In this document: positions 52,484 through 63,033 of the stretch, piece by piece
How positions within the stretch are numbered: the stretch's first letter is position 1
How the letters are laid out: the number at the start of each line of letters is the position of its first letter
Source of the DNA: Bacteroidia bacterium
GTDB taxonomy: Bacteria; Bacteroidota; Bacteroidia; B-17B0; Aurantibacillaceae
Assembly: GCA_021740825.1 (NCBI GenBank)
Contig: JAIOZA010000009.1
Location: forward strand, 1 to 64,000
Length of the DNA: 64,000 nucleotides
Direction of reading: 5' to 3'
Notes under the pieces: generated by a model
Seen by the model: the letters and a program-made list of their open reading frames with translations, nothing else
Told to the model about the DNA's origin: nothing
Databases searched by the model: none
Translations under genes and position numbers: made by a program

Positions 52484-55400
52484 GTGGTAAAAGGGGTAGT
52501 TAAATTTCTTCTTGTAGGTTCAGTGTCGGTAGGATTAATGAGCGTTGTAATTGGTTCAAAAGCCAAAAATTCGCCATTAAGTAAACCGCATTTCCTTTTT
52601 ACAAATGCACTTCAAGCAGATTCTCCTATTGTTACAAAAGATGATTTACCCTATAAATTTAACGATAATAACGGGGGGCAACCCAATTTTGATGATAAAA
52701 GTGGTTTGTATTTAAGCAATCCATCCAATATTAAAACAGAAACAAATTATAACCCGCAAACAGGTAATTACGATATTACCCAAAAAATTGGAGATATTGA
52801 TTATAGACCCGAAACTTATGTGGAGTTTAAAGATTACCAAGATCAATTATTTAAGGATGCCGTTAAAAATCATTGGAAATCAAAAATCAAAGCAGAAGAC
52901 CTCCAAAATCAAAGTAAAAAAGGAACAATTCCAAAATTAACCATTAACAGCGAAATTTTTGACCGCATATTTGGAGGCAATCAAGTTGATATTAAACCCA
53001 CAGGTACGGCCGAATTAATTTTTGCTTTAAACAGAAACAAAACTTTAAATCCTGCAATTCCGCAAAGGCAGCAAAAAGTAACCAATTTTGATTTTAATAT
53101 GCGTATTCAATTAAACCTAATAGGTAAAATTGGAGACAAATTAAAAATTACAACTAATTACAATACCGAAGCATCTTTTGATTGGGAAAATCAAATGAAA
53201 TTAGAATATACTGGGTATGAAGATGAAATCATAAAAAAAATTGAAGCAGGAAATGTTACTTTACCCTTAAATAGTTCATTAATACAAGGTAGCCAAAGTT
53301 TATTTGGTGTTAAAACTCAATTACAATTTGGCAGACTAACTGCTACAGCTTTATTCTCACAACAACGAGGTAAAAAACAAGAAGTGAATGTGCAAGGTGG
53401 TGCTCAAACCATGTATTTTAATGTAAATGCAGATAATTATGAGGTAAATAAGCATTATTTTATGGGACATTATTTTAGAGATAATTATGATGAATGGATG
53501 ACGACCTTACCTATTGTGAATACACCAATTATTATCACTAAAGTAGAGGTATATATTACAAACCAAACCGGTAGTGCAGATCAAGTGCGAGGTATTGCTG
53601 CATTTGCAGATTTAGGGGAAGATGCTGTTCATGTAAATAGCAGTTTAAATAACGCCTCAATTACTTGCCAACCGAATACTGATTATGTAATTGTTGATAG
53701 TGCTGGCGTGCAACCTCATAATGGTGCAAATAGTTTATATAGTATCTTAACAGATACTTCTGCTTTTGGAATTATGCCTCCTCGAAATTCAACAAATTCA
53801 TCAGGCATTTATTCAGATTTAACAAGCGCAGCTGTTGCTCCAAACTCATGCAATACCGGCGGCTCTTTTATGCAGTCATCAAGAGATTTTGAATATGTAT
53901 CCACTGCCCGCAAATTAAATCCTTCAGAGTTTACTTTTAATAGTCGATTAGGTTTTATCTCTATTAATCAATCTATTAATAATGATGTAACTGTTGCTAT
54001 AGCTTATCAATATACGTATAATGGTAAAGTATATCAGGTTGGCGAGTTTTCAGATCAGTTTACAACCGGACCATTATATTTAAAACTCTTAAAAAGTGGG
54101 TCAATCACTAGTCCTAAATTTAGTACCTGGGATTTAATGATGAAAAACGTGTATTCTTTAGGAGCATACAATTTAAATTCCGCCGATTTTAAGTGCGACA
54201 TATACTATAACAATATTGAAACAGGTGTGGATATTCCATACATTCCATTCGGAAGTGTTAACGGAAAATTACTAGTTCAAGTAATGGGCCTAGATAAATT
54301 AAGTGTTAATGGCGATCCTTTTGCAGACGGCGTCTATGATTTTATTAAGGATTATACCATAAACCCCAATAATGGTAGAATTTATTTATCATCAAAGGAA
54401 CCTTTTGGCGAAAACTTAAGAAGTAAATTTTCTTCAAGCGATTTTCCAACAGCCAATAAATATATTTATCAAGAATTGTATGATTCTACAAGAACCGTAG
54501 CTCAACAATTACCTGAAAAAAATAGGTTTAAAATAAAGGGGCAATACAAATCAGCATCTGGCTCCGAAATTTCATTAAATGCTTTAAATATTCCTCAAGG
54601 TGCAGTGCAAGTTACTGCAAACGGTCAACAATTAGCAGAAAACGTTGATTATACAGTTGATTATACATTAGGGCGAGTAAAAATAATAAATGAAAGCATC
54701 TTAAATTCAGGTGCTAATATTAAAGTAAGTACCGAAAGTAATTCCTTATTTAACGTACAACAAAAAAGTTTATTTGGAACCCGACTAGATTTTAAAGTCA
54801 ATAAGGACCTTACCTTGGGAGGAACATTATTGCATTTAAGTGAAAAGCCAGTTACCCAAAAAGTTAATATTGGCGACGAACCCGTATCTAATACTATTTG
54901 GGGTGTTGATTATAACTTCAAAACAGATGTTCCTTTTTTAACGCGCTTAATTGATAAGATTCCTTTAATCAATACCAAAGAGATGAGTAGTATTACTACA
55001 AGAGGCGAGTTTGCTCAATTAATACCGGGCGTTGCAAAAGCAATTGGAAAAGATGGTAATTCATACGTTGATGATTTTGAGGGAAGTATTTCTTTAATTG
55101 ATTTAAAAAGTCCACAAGCGTGGTCACTTGCAAGTATTCCGCAAAATCAACCATCTCTTTTTCCTGAAGCTACCTTTAATGATGATATAAAATCCGGAAT
55201 AAACAGAGCTCAGTTTAATTGGTATAACATCGATCCATTATATCATGGTGTTATAAGCAACAGTGCAAAACCAGCAAATATTAATAAGGAAACTTACTCT
55301 AATAACTTTATGCGTCAAGTTTTAGAAACAGAATTGTTTCCAAGCAAAACGCCAGCAAATGGTCAACCAGTTGTTTTATCCGTTTTAGATTTAGCGTTCT

Positions 55401-58400
55401 ATCCAGGCGAACGTGGTCCTTATAATTATGATGTCAATCCCATAGGAGGCATTTCAAGTGGTGTAACATCAACAGGCCGCCTTGCAAATCCAGAATCGCG
55501 TTGGGGTGGCATTATGCGGAGGTTAGAAACAAATGATTTTCAAGCTGCTAATATAGAATACATTCAATTTTGGATGATGGATCCATTTAATAGTGATTAC
55601 AATAACACGACGTATCCTGATATGGACGCTAACAGCAAGCCAAGTGGCGAAATGTATATTAACTTGGGTAATGTTAGCGAAGATGTAGTTAAGGATGGTA
55701 AAATGTGCTATGAAAATGGTTTACCCGGAAAGCCAGGTGGAGCAAATGCTAATTTACCAACTATTGAATCTAATATTGGAAAGTCACCTTCACTTCCATC
55801 CATTATTAATTCATTTGTAAATGACGCAAATGATAGGCCTTACCAAGATGCTGGTTATGATGGACTAGTAGATAGTGCTGAACGAAGAAAATTTTTGCCT
55901 TTTATTTCAGCGTTATCTTTTGCTGCATCAGGTCCAATAGTTAATGAAACAGTAAACAATGACCCAAGTTCTGATAAATACCATTTTCATAGAGGTAGTG
56001 ATTATGATGTATTGCCAGAATTAGAAGGAAATACCCTACATCGTTATAAAAAATTTAATAACGCCGAAGGTAATTCACCTACTGAGGCGCAATATCCTGA
56101 CGCTAACATTCCTAGTTCAGCAACTAACATTCCAAATATTGAGGACGTAAACAAGGATAATACTTTAAATGAGAGTGAAAATTATTACCAATATAAAATT
56201 AAAATTTCTCCTCAAGATTTAAGTCCTGCTAATGTTGGTCAAAATTATATTGTGAATGTTTTAGATGGGGCAACTACAATAGACGGCATACAAAAATCAG
56301 TAAAATGGTATCAATTCAAAGTTCCTGTTACTGAATTTGAAAAATCTGTTGGTGAAATAGAAGGTTTTAATATGATCCGTTTTATGAGAGTATTTATGAA
56401 AGGGTTTGATAAACCAGTTGTTTGCCGTATTGCTCGTATGGAATTAGTGCGAAGTGATTGGAGAAGATATGCTTTTGATTTACAAAAACCGGGTGAGTAC
56501 ATTGCAAACGATGATAATACCACAACTTTTGACGTTTCTGCAGTGAGTCTTCAAGAAAATGGAGCTAAAGAACCAGTAAACTATGTAATTCCTCCTGGAA
56601 TTAATCAGCAACAAAATATACAAACTACAAATTTAGTATTACTTAATGAGCAGGCCTTATCTTTAAGAACCTGCAATTTAAAAGATGGAGATAGTAGAGC
56701 AATTGTAAAAAATACGGAACTTGATGTGCGTTCATTCAAAAAAATGAAATTGTTTATGCATGCCGAAAAATTGGGACTTGACCCATTAAATGATGGAGAT
56801 GTGACCGTTTTTGTTAGATTAGGTTCAGATTATAATAATAACTACTACGAATATGAAATCCCTGTAAAATTAACTCCGAAAGGTTATTACGATCCAAATA
56901 CAGATGACGGAAAATATGCCGTTTGGCCAACAGACAATGAGTTTGTGATTGACTTTGAAAAAATCACTTCCGTAAAAATTAATCGTAATGGAAATTCGGG
57001 CATTGATTTAGTATCTATGCAAAAACCATATACCGAATACGATGGAAGCAATAAAATAACGGTTGTTGGAAATCCGAACCTAGCAAGTATTAAAAACATG
57101 ATGATTGGTATTAGAAATCCAAAGGATGATGGAGGCTTACCTAAATGTGTAGAAGTATGGGTAAACGAGCTACGGTTAACTGATTTTGTGAATCAAGGAG
57201 GCTGGGCTACAACAGGGAGTATTCAGGCTAAATTGGCTGATTTAGGGCAAGTTTCATTAGCAGCAACCTATAGTAAGCCGTTTTTTGGAAGTATTGAAAA
57301 GAAAGTCAGTGAGCGTAGTAGAGAAACAAATTTTCAGTGGGATGCAACATCAACATTTCAAATTGGCAAGTTTTTTCCGGTAAAATGGAAAGTTAATTTA
57401 CCAGTTTATTATGCTTACGGTCAAACTAGAATCACACCTCAGTTTAGTCCGTACGATCCAGATATTAAAATTGATAATCCTAATATTGATCAGGAACTGC
57501 AAAAGCAAATTAAAAATAATGCACAGGATGTTACTATTCGCAAAGGATATAATTTTTCTAATGTACGAATTGATGGCTTCAAAAAAGAGGGAGCAAAGCC
57601 AATGCCATGGGATGTTTCAAATTTTTCAATTACATATGCATACAATGAAGTAACACGAAGAAATGTAAATATAGACCATAGTATTTTAAAAACATACAGA
57701 GGTGCTGTATCATATAATTACGCCATTACAGCCAAAGCATGGACTCCCTTTAAAAAAACAAAATCAAAAATTTTGAATAATAAATGGATGGCCTTGGTTA
57801 AAGATTTTAATTTAACCCCGCTTCCTAGCAGATTAGGATTTAATATGGATGTTAACAGAAGTTACAGCGAATTACTAAATAGAGATATTACAAGTTTTTA
57901 TTCAGGCAGTACTGATAATTTTACGCAAACTCAGTTTAATAAAACATTTAATATTACCAGGTCTTACGATACACAATGGAACTTCACGAAAAATTTAAAA
58001 TTTGATTTTACTGCCAATAATGATGGACGTATTTTAGAACCACAAGGGATTATTGATACCAAAGAAGAAAAAGATACCATTAAACAAAATTTAATAGGTT
58101 TAGGAACAACAACCATGTATAGGCATTCATCAAATATTAATTATCAAATTCCAATTAATAAAATTCCCATTTTTGATTTTATTAATGCAACAGCAAAATA
58201 TAGTACAACATATACTTGGACCAGAAGACCTTTTGCGCAAGAATCTATAGGAAACACCATTCAAAACACTAATACGCAAAATTTAAATGGTACATTTAAT
58301 ATGACGACTGTTTATAATAAAATCCCTTATTTTAAAAAGATTAATACGGGTGGTGGAAAACCTAAAGATTCAAAAAGTAAAACTGCTGTAAATACTGCAA

Positions 58401-59890
58401 AAGATACAGCAAAAACAAAAAATGAAAGCAGCAGTATTAAAGATCTTGGGGAATTTTTAGCAAGAGGTATTATGATGATTAAGCAAGTGTCGGTTTCTTA
58501 TCAAAATACAAAAGGAACAGCATTACCTGGTTTTTTTCCTAGTTCACAATATGTGGGAATGGATGCTAGTAAGAATTTTGCTCCAGGTTTTGGATTTATT
58601 AGTGGTTCTAATGATAGTATTTTAAGAAAATCGATTGAAAATAATTGGTTAGTTAAAAACTCAAATCAAAGTTTACCTTACACAACAACCAATACACAAA
58701 ATTATACCTATAGAGCAAATATTGAACCGCATGGTAGTTTAAAAATTGAATTAAATGGAACAAAAACATTTGGCAAAAATGAATCCATGTTTGTCCGTTA
58801 CGATTCGCTGCAAAGAGAAAATGGTAATAGAGGCTATTTATTTGAAACTCCAAATAATACCGGAAATTATAGTATCAGCGTTTTTACATTAGGAAAATCA
58901 TTTGTTGATAAGGGAAATATTAAAGATGGTACTTCATTACTTTTTGATGAATTTTTAGCAATCAGACAAGATGTGGCAAGAGAATTAGCTGCAACTAATA
59001 GCGCAGTATCAATTAAGGATGCTCGGCCTGATGGAAAAGGTGGACAATATTATGATGGTTACAGTAATACACAGCAAGATGTATTATTAGGAGCATTTCA
59101 TGAAGCATATACTGGAAGAAAAGTAAAAGGTGTAGGAACCGACAAAATGTTTAAACAAATTCCTTTACCAAACTGGACCGCAAGTTGGGATGGTTTGGGT
59201 AAACTGAAGTTCATAAAAAAATACTTTCAATCAATTACAATTAGGCATTCATATCGATCAATGTATACGATTGGAGGATTTGCGAACAACTTATTATTTG
59301 TGGATAATGATAATGACGGCTATTCAGAATCAAGAGTACCTGTTCAAAATTCTGTATTTGGTGGCGTTCAGCAATCAGCTAATTTTAATCCAAAATATAC
59401 AATTCAAGGAGCTACCATATCAGAGCAATTTAGCCCGTTAATAAAGTTTGATTTTAAATTTAAAAAACCAGGATTATTAGCCAACTTTGAAATTAAAAAA
59501 GATAAGACTGTAAACTTAAATATTACAGGACCTCAAATTATTGAAACCAAAGGACAAGAATATGTAGTTGGATTAGGTTATCGTTTTCCGAATTTGGTAA
59601 TTAAAGCCATTAAAATAAAAGGGCAGCCAGTAAAAAGTGATTTAAATTTTAAGATGGATTTATCTTACAGAAAAAATTTGACGATAATTAGAAGAATTGT
59701 TGATGAAATTAGCACTCCAACGGGAGGACAAAATATTATCTCACTTAAAACGGCCCTAGACTATCAATTAACACAAGCCATTAATTTAAGATTATTCTAT
59801 GATTGGATTAGAACTACTCCACAAACATCTAATTCATTTCCAACCGCAAACACTAATGCTGGATTTAGTTTGAGATTTAATCTGCAGTAA
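52484..59890 (+). CDS. sprA: SprA/Sov type IX secretion outer-membrane translocon
   Basis: 2468 residues, close to the family's usual size, with a GTG start and a signal peptide. SprA forms a very large outer-membrane beta-barrel that is the exit channel of the type IX secretion system. Family landmarks visible include the N-terminal region PRPETYVEFKDYQ-like YRPETYVEF, YVDDFEGSISLID (about residues 860-875), MDPFNSDYNN, RFMRVFMKGF, EVWVNELRLTDF (about 1555-1570) and a C-terminus rich in alternating beta strands ending NAGFSLRFNLQ. It would export the type A and type B cargo proteins found in this window, with PorP/SprF-like and PorE-like partners encoded at the other end. The gene is intact. 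Confidence 0.96.
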   Translation: MVKGVVKFLLVGSVSVGLMSVVIGSKAKNSPLSKPHFLFTNALQADSPIVTKDDLPYKFNDNNGGQPNFDDKSGLYLSNPSNIKTETNYNPQTGNYDITQKIGDIDYRPETYVEFKDYQDQLFKDAVKNHWKSKIKAEDLQNQSKKGTIPKLTINSEIFDRIFGGNQVDIKPTGTAELIFALNRNKTLNPAIPQRQQKVTNFDFNMRIQLNLIGKIGDKLKITTNYNTEASFDWENQMKLEYTGYEDEIIKKIEAGNVTLPLNSSLIQGSQSLFGVKTQLQFGRLTATALFSQQRGKKQEVNVQGGAQTMYFNVNADNYEVNKHYFMGHYFRDNYDEWMTTLPIVNTPIIITKVEVYITNQTGSADQVRGIAAFADLGEDAVHVNSSLNNASITCQPNTDYVIVDSAGVQPHNGANSLYSILTDTSAFGIMPPRNSTNSSGIYSDLTSAAVAPNSCNTGGSFMQSSRDFEYVSTARKLNPSEFTFNSRLGFISINQSINNDVTVAIAYQYTYNGKVYQVGEFSDQFTTGPLYLKLLKSGSITSPKFSTWDLMMKNVYSLGAYNLNSADFKCDIYYNNIETGVDIPYIPFGSVNGKLLVQVMGLDKLSVNGDPFADGVYDFIKDYTINPNNGRIYLSSKEPFGENLRSKFSSSDFPTANKYIYQELYDSTRTVAQQLPEKNRFKIKGQYKSASGSEISLNALNIPQGAVQVTANGQQLAENVDYTVDYTLGRVKIINESILNSGANIKVSTESNSLFNVQQKSLFGTRLDFKVNKDLTLGGTLLHLSEKPVTQKVNIGDEPVSNTIWGVDYNFKTDVPFLTRLIDKIPLINTKEMSSITTRGEFAQLIPGVAKAIGKDGNSYVDDFEGSISLIDLKSPQAWSLASIPQNQPSLFPEATFNDDIKSGINRAQFNWYNIDPLYHGVISNSAKPANINKETYSNNFMRQVLETELFPSKTPANGQPVVLSVLDLAFYPGERGPYNYDVNPIGGISSGVTSTGRLANPESRWGGIMRRLETNDFQAANIEYIQFWMMDPFNSDYNNTTYPDMDANSKPSGEMYINLGNVSEDVVKDGKMCYENGLPGKPGGANANLPTIESNIGKSPSLPSIINSFVNDANDRPYQDAGYDGLVDSAERRKFLPFISALSFAASGPIVNETVNNDPSSDKYHFHRGSDYDVLPELEGNTLHRYKKFNNAEGNSPTEAQYPDANIPSSATNIPNIEDVNKDNTLNESENYYQYKIKISPQDLSPANVGQNYIVNVLDGATTIDGIQKSVKWYQFKVPVTEFEKSVGEIEGFNMIRFMRVFMKGFDKPVVCRIARMELVRSDWRRYAFDLQKPGEYIANDDNTTTFDVSAVSLQENGAKEPVNYVIPPGINQQQNIQTTNLVLLNEQALSLRTCNLKDGDSRAIVKNTELDVRSFKKMKLFMHAEKLGLDPLNDGDVTVFVRLGSDYNNNYYEYEIPVKLTPKGYYDPNTDDGKYAVWPTDNEFVIDFEKITSVKINRNGNSGIDLVSMQKPYTEYDGSNKITVVGNPNLASIKNMMIGIRNPKDDGGLPKCVEVWVNELRLTDFVNQGGWATTGSIQAKLADLGQVSLAATYSKPFFGSIEKKVSERSRETNFQWDATSTFQIGKFFPVKWKVNLPVYYAYGQTRITPQFSPYDPDIKIDNPNIDQELQKQIKNNAQDVTIRKGYNFSNVRIDGFKKEGAKPMPWDVSNFSITYAYNEVTRRNVNIDHSILKTYRGAVSYNYAITAKAWTPFKKTKSKILNNKWMALVKDFNLTPLPSRLGFNMDVNRSYSELLNRDITSFYSGSTDNFTQTQFNKTFNITRSYDTQWNFTKNLKFDFTANNDGRILEPQGIIDTKEEKDTIKQNLIGLGTTTMYRHSSNINYQIPINKIPIFDFINATAKYSTTYTWTRRPFAQESIGNTIQNTNTQNLNGTFNMTTVYNKIPYFKKINTGGGKPKDSKSKTAVNTAKDTAKTKNESSSIKDLGEFLARGIMMIKQVSVSYQNTKGTALPGFFPSSQYVGMDASKNFAPGFGFISGSNDSILRKSIENNWLVKNSNQSLPYTTTNTQNYTYRANIEPHGSLKIELNGTKTFGKNESMFVRYDSLQRENGNRGYLFETPNNTGNYSISVFTLGKSFVDKGNIKDGTSLLFDEFLAIRQDVARELAATNSAVSIKDARPDGKGGQYYDGYSNTQQDVLLGAFHEAYTGRKVKGVGTDKMFKQIPLPNWTASWDGLGKLKFIKKYFQSITIRHSYRSMYTIGGFANNLLFVDNDNDGYSESRVPVQNSVFGGVQQSANFNPKYTIQGATISEQFSPLIKFDFKFKKPGLLANFEIKKDKTVNLNITGPQIIETKGQEYVVGLGYRFPNLVIKAIKIKGQPVKSDLNFKMDLSYRKNLTIIRRIVDEISTPTGGQNIISLKTALDYQLTQAINLRLFYDWIRTTPQTSNSFPTANTNAGFSLRFNLQ

Positions 59891-60076
59891 ATTTCAATCA
59901 CAGTTTTATTTACGTTTGATTGTTAAATAACCACATTGTAACATAGGCTAATTTAAAGAGGCAAAGAATAAGATTGAACAAGTTTTTTTTAACTAAACGC
60001 TATGTTTAAAACCAAGCTTCTATCATCAACTATTATTTCCTAAAAAAACTATGTGTCTATGTGGTTGAAAAAATAT

Positions 60077-60084
60077 TATATTTG
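60077..60084 (+). promoter_or_regulatory. -7 promoter element of the RNA methyltransferase gene
   Basis: TATATTTG, a full TAnnTTTG match, would place the transcription start near 60091. That leaves a short leader before ATG at 60109 and almost none before an in-frame TTG at 60094. Confidence 0.45.
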
Positions 60085-60108
60085 ATTGGGTAGTTGCAAA
60101 TAAAACAT

Positions 60109-60627
60109 ATGAACGAAAAACTCAGCATGCATAATTTAGGGCGTTTAAGTTCTGATGAATTTAAATCTTCTGAAAAAAATAAAATAATTCTTGTATTAGA
60201 TAACATCAGAAGCTTAAACAATGTTGGTTCTGCTTTTAGAACGGCTGATGCTTTTTTAATTGAAGCTATTTATTTATGTGGTGTAACTGGAACGCCTCCA
60301 AAACCTGAAATTGAAAAAACAGCATTAGGAGCAACAGAAACAGTTACATGGAAATACTATAAAACGACTCAGCAAGCATTTGAAGATTTAAAAGCAAAAA
60401 ACTATTATATAGCATCAATTGAACAGGCTAAAAATTCAATACTGCTTAACGAGTTTAAAAAGCCAACCCAACCACTTGCTTTAATTTTTGGTAACGAAGT
60501 TTATGGTGTAGAACAAGAAATTATTAATCAAAGTAATGCATGTATTGAAATACCTCAATTTGGCACAAAACACTCTTTTAACGTTTCGGTAAGTATGGGA
60601 ATTGTGTTATGGGAAATGCTTCATTAA
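60109..60627 (+). CDS. SpoU/TrmH-family RNA 2'-O-methyltransferase
   Basis: 172 residues from ATG at 60109 (a TTG at 60094 would add five). All three SPOUT motifs are present: LDNIRSLNNVGSAFRTADA (motif 1), LALIFGNEVYGVEQ (motif 2) and IEIPQFGTKHSFNVSVSMGI (motif 3), which build the knotted SAM-binding site. It methylates the 2'-OH of a nucleotide in tRNA or rRNA; the site is not predictable. It lies 200 bases after sprA with its own promoter. Confidence 0.92.
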   Translation: MNEKLSMHNLGRLSSDEFKSSEKNKIILVLDNIRSLNNVGSAFRTADAFLIEAIYLCGVTGTPPKPEIEKTALGATETVTWKYYKTTQQAFEDLKAKNYYIASIEQAKNSILLNEFKKPTQPLALIFGNEVYGVEQEIINQSNACIEIPQFGTKHSFNVSVSMGIVLWEMLH

Positions 60628-60670
60628 TTACTACGCGAGCACTCCTGCTATTAATTTAAATTGCATAAGA

Positions 60671-62935
60671 TTATTTTTTTTTCTTATTACCTAATAACCA
60701 AAACAGCAATACGGGTAGCAGAAAAAAATCAGCTATTACTGCAATAATGATAGTGATACAAATTAAGAACCCAAAATAAAAAGTGCTTTGAAAATCACTG
60801 ACCATTAAACTTACAAAACCACCCATCAAAATAAAAGTAGTTAAAACAATAGGTTTTCCTGTTTCAAAATAAGTACGTTTAAAGGCATAAATTAATGATT
60901 TACCGTATCCTAATTCAATTTTTAACCGAGAAATAAAATGAATTGTATCATCGGTGGCTACACCAAAAGCAATACTAAATACTAATGAAGTGGCTGCTTT
61001 TAATTCGATACCAGCAAAACCCATTATACCTGCAATAATTAATAATGGAATAAAATTCGGTAGAATAAAAACAAGCACCATTCGCCAACTACGGTGTAAA
61101 AAATAAGTAAGTAAAGCAATAACAATAATAGAAAATAAAAAACCTTGAGTCATGTTACTTACCATATATTCATTATTTCTATCAACCAAATGTGCTGCGC
61201 CGGTTATTTTTATTTCTATATCATTTGAGTTTATATTTTTTTGAATGAACTCCTTAAAACGTTTATTTTGTTCGTTAACAATAATACTTCCAACGTCACA
61301 TATTTTACCATTAATACGGGCATACCTACCATCAATTGTAATGATACGCTTAATGTCTTTATTTTTTTTATTTTCAATTAATTGCTTTTTTACAGCTTCA
61401 TAATCTTCCTGATTTGGAAATTTACCTTCGCCTGAGGTTTCATCATTCAGTGCTTTGTTAATGCTTTTTGTTAGCATTGCTGGTGAATACATAAAACCAG
61501 CATGATATTCTTTTTTAAGAAATTCATCAACCAAATTTAACTGTTTCATGATATCGTAATCCCAAACAGTTTTGTTTTTATTTTTTATTTCCACTGCAAA
61601 TTCTAGTGGACGTGCGCCACTATAATACTTATCAAAAAACTTAAAGTCTTGTTTTATTTTTACATTATCAGATAAATCTTCTAATAAAATATTATTAACT
61701 TTAATATTGTATACCCCAATAATTGAAAGGGCAACTAGTAAGCAGGAAGTTACTACGATTGTTTTTTGATTTCTGAAAATCCAAAACAAAATACTACGCA
61801 TTACATTATATGTTTTATTATCATGCGTATGAACTGATACTAATTTTTTAGGAGTAAAAAAATAGAGTAGCGCTGGTAAAAGTGTATAAGTTAAGCAGAA
61901 GGCAATAACGATACCGACTGAAGTATAAATACCAAAATCTTTTATTGGTTTAATACTTGAAAATAATAACGATAAAAAACCTACAACCGTTGTAATTAAA
62001 GTTAGGAAGGTAGGAAATCCAACTTCTTTTAAAATTAACGGATAAATTTTTTGTTTCTCGGTGCCTTTTGCTAATTCTTCAAAATGTTTCGAGAAAAAGT
62101 GAACCACGTCGCTCATCCCTGCAATAAATATCATGGTGGGTAGCATTACCGTCATAATATCTAAGGATTTATGCAACATTGCCATAATTCCTAATGTCCA
62201 AAAAATAGAAATGATAACGATGGTTAATGGAACAACGATTCCGTAAATGGATCTAAATGAAAGCCATAAAAATAAAATAACTAATACGAATGAAATACTT
62301 AAAAAATAAACAAATTCTTTTTCTAGATTTTTTAAATAAACATCTTGAGCAACAATTCTTCCAACAAAATGTATATCATCAAAATGATACTTAGTGAATG
62401 CTTTTTCTATATTCCGAGCTAAACTATCACTTTTGACTTTATTTAATCCTTCTTCTGTTTTTATAAATATAGAAATTGACTTTGCATCTTTTGGAAAAAA
62501 AGAACCAATTAATTCGGGAGTTTTATAAATGTTGATACTATCATCTTTATACAAACTTTCATCCTCAATATGTAATAATCTTTTTTGAACAGGTGCGAGG
62601 CCGCTTAATGAAATATTTTTAATGTTGGTTGGAGAAATAATTCTATCTACGTAAGGTAGTTTTTTAAGTTCATCAGAGAGTAATTCTACTTTCTGAAGAA
62701 AATCTTTTTTAAAAATCCCTGCTTTATTTTCTAAACCTAAAAGCACAAATTCATTGTCCCATTCAAAACGATTACGATGTGTTTCATATACACCTAACTC
62801 ATTGTCTTCATTTGGAAAAAAGGCTTCAAAATCATAATCAAATTTCAAATCCTGAATTTTAAAAGCACAGAGTATCGAAAAGGCAACCACAAAAAAAAGG
62901 ACAATAGGATGTAATATTTTTTGAGGAATCTTCAT
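60671..62935 (-). CDS. MMPL/RND-superfamily transporter
   Basis: 754 residues. One N-terminal transmembrane helix, a periplasmic domain (about 35-205), five helices, a second helix near 400, a periplasmic domain (about 420-600) and five more helices, the RND/MMPL two-half layout. GMSDVVHFF and FGVATDDTIHFISRL carry the membrane-buried acidic residues expected for proton coupling. MMPL-type proteins move lipids, hopanoids or other hydrophobic substrates. No periplasmic adaptor or TolC gene is adjacent, so it probably acts alone. The substrate is unknown. It shares direction with the M28 peptidase gene 98 bases upstream. Confidence 0.88.
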   Translation of the reverse strand: MKIPQKILHPIVLFFVVAFSILCAFKIQDLKFDYDFEAFFPNEDNELGVYETHRNRFEWDNEFVLLGLENKAGIFKKDFLQKVELLSDELKKLPYVDRIISPTNIKNISLSGLAPVQKRLLHIEDESLYKDDSINIYKTPELIGSFFPKDAKSISIFIKTEEGLNKVKSDSLARNIEKAFTKYHFDDIHFVGRIVAQDVYLKNLEKEFVYFLSISFVLVILFLWLSFRSIYGIVVPLTIVIISIFWTLGIMAMLHKSLDIMTVMLPTMIFIAGMSDVVHFFSKHFEELAKGTEKQKIYPLILKEVGFPTFLTLITTVVGFLSLLFSSIKPIKDFGIYTSVGIVIAFCLTYTLLPALLYFFTPKKLVSVHTHDNKTYNVMRSILFWIFRNQKTIVVTSCLLVALSIIGVYNIKVNNILLEDLSDNVKIKQDFKFFDKYYSGARPLEFAVEIKNKNKTVWDYDIMKQLNLVDEFLKKEYHAGFMYSPAMLTKSINKALNDETSGEGKFPNQEDYEAVKKQLIENKKNKDIKRIITIDGRYARINGKICDVGSIIVNEQNKRFKEFIQKNINSNDIEIKITGAAHLVDRNNEYMVSNMTQGFLFSIIVIALLTYFLHRSWRMVLVFILPNFIPLLIIAGIMGFAGIELKAATSLVFSIAFGVATDDTIHFISRLKIELGYGKSLIYAFKRTYFETGKPIVLTTFILMGGFVSLMVSDFQSTFYFGFLICITIIIAVIADFFLLPVLLFWLLGNKKKK

Positions 62936-63033
62936 TCTTAATTAAAATTCTTTACGATAAAAGAACATGTTACAGCGCATTATGTTTACTACCTTTTTGA
63001 AAATCAACAAATACAAAATCATCACATTCAAAA

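Noticed and set aside
59891-60108. Possible tRNA or small RNA gene between sprA and the methyltransferase
   Set aside because: No cloverleaf, T-arm sequence or strong hairpin can be found; only a promoter box is visible.
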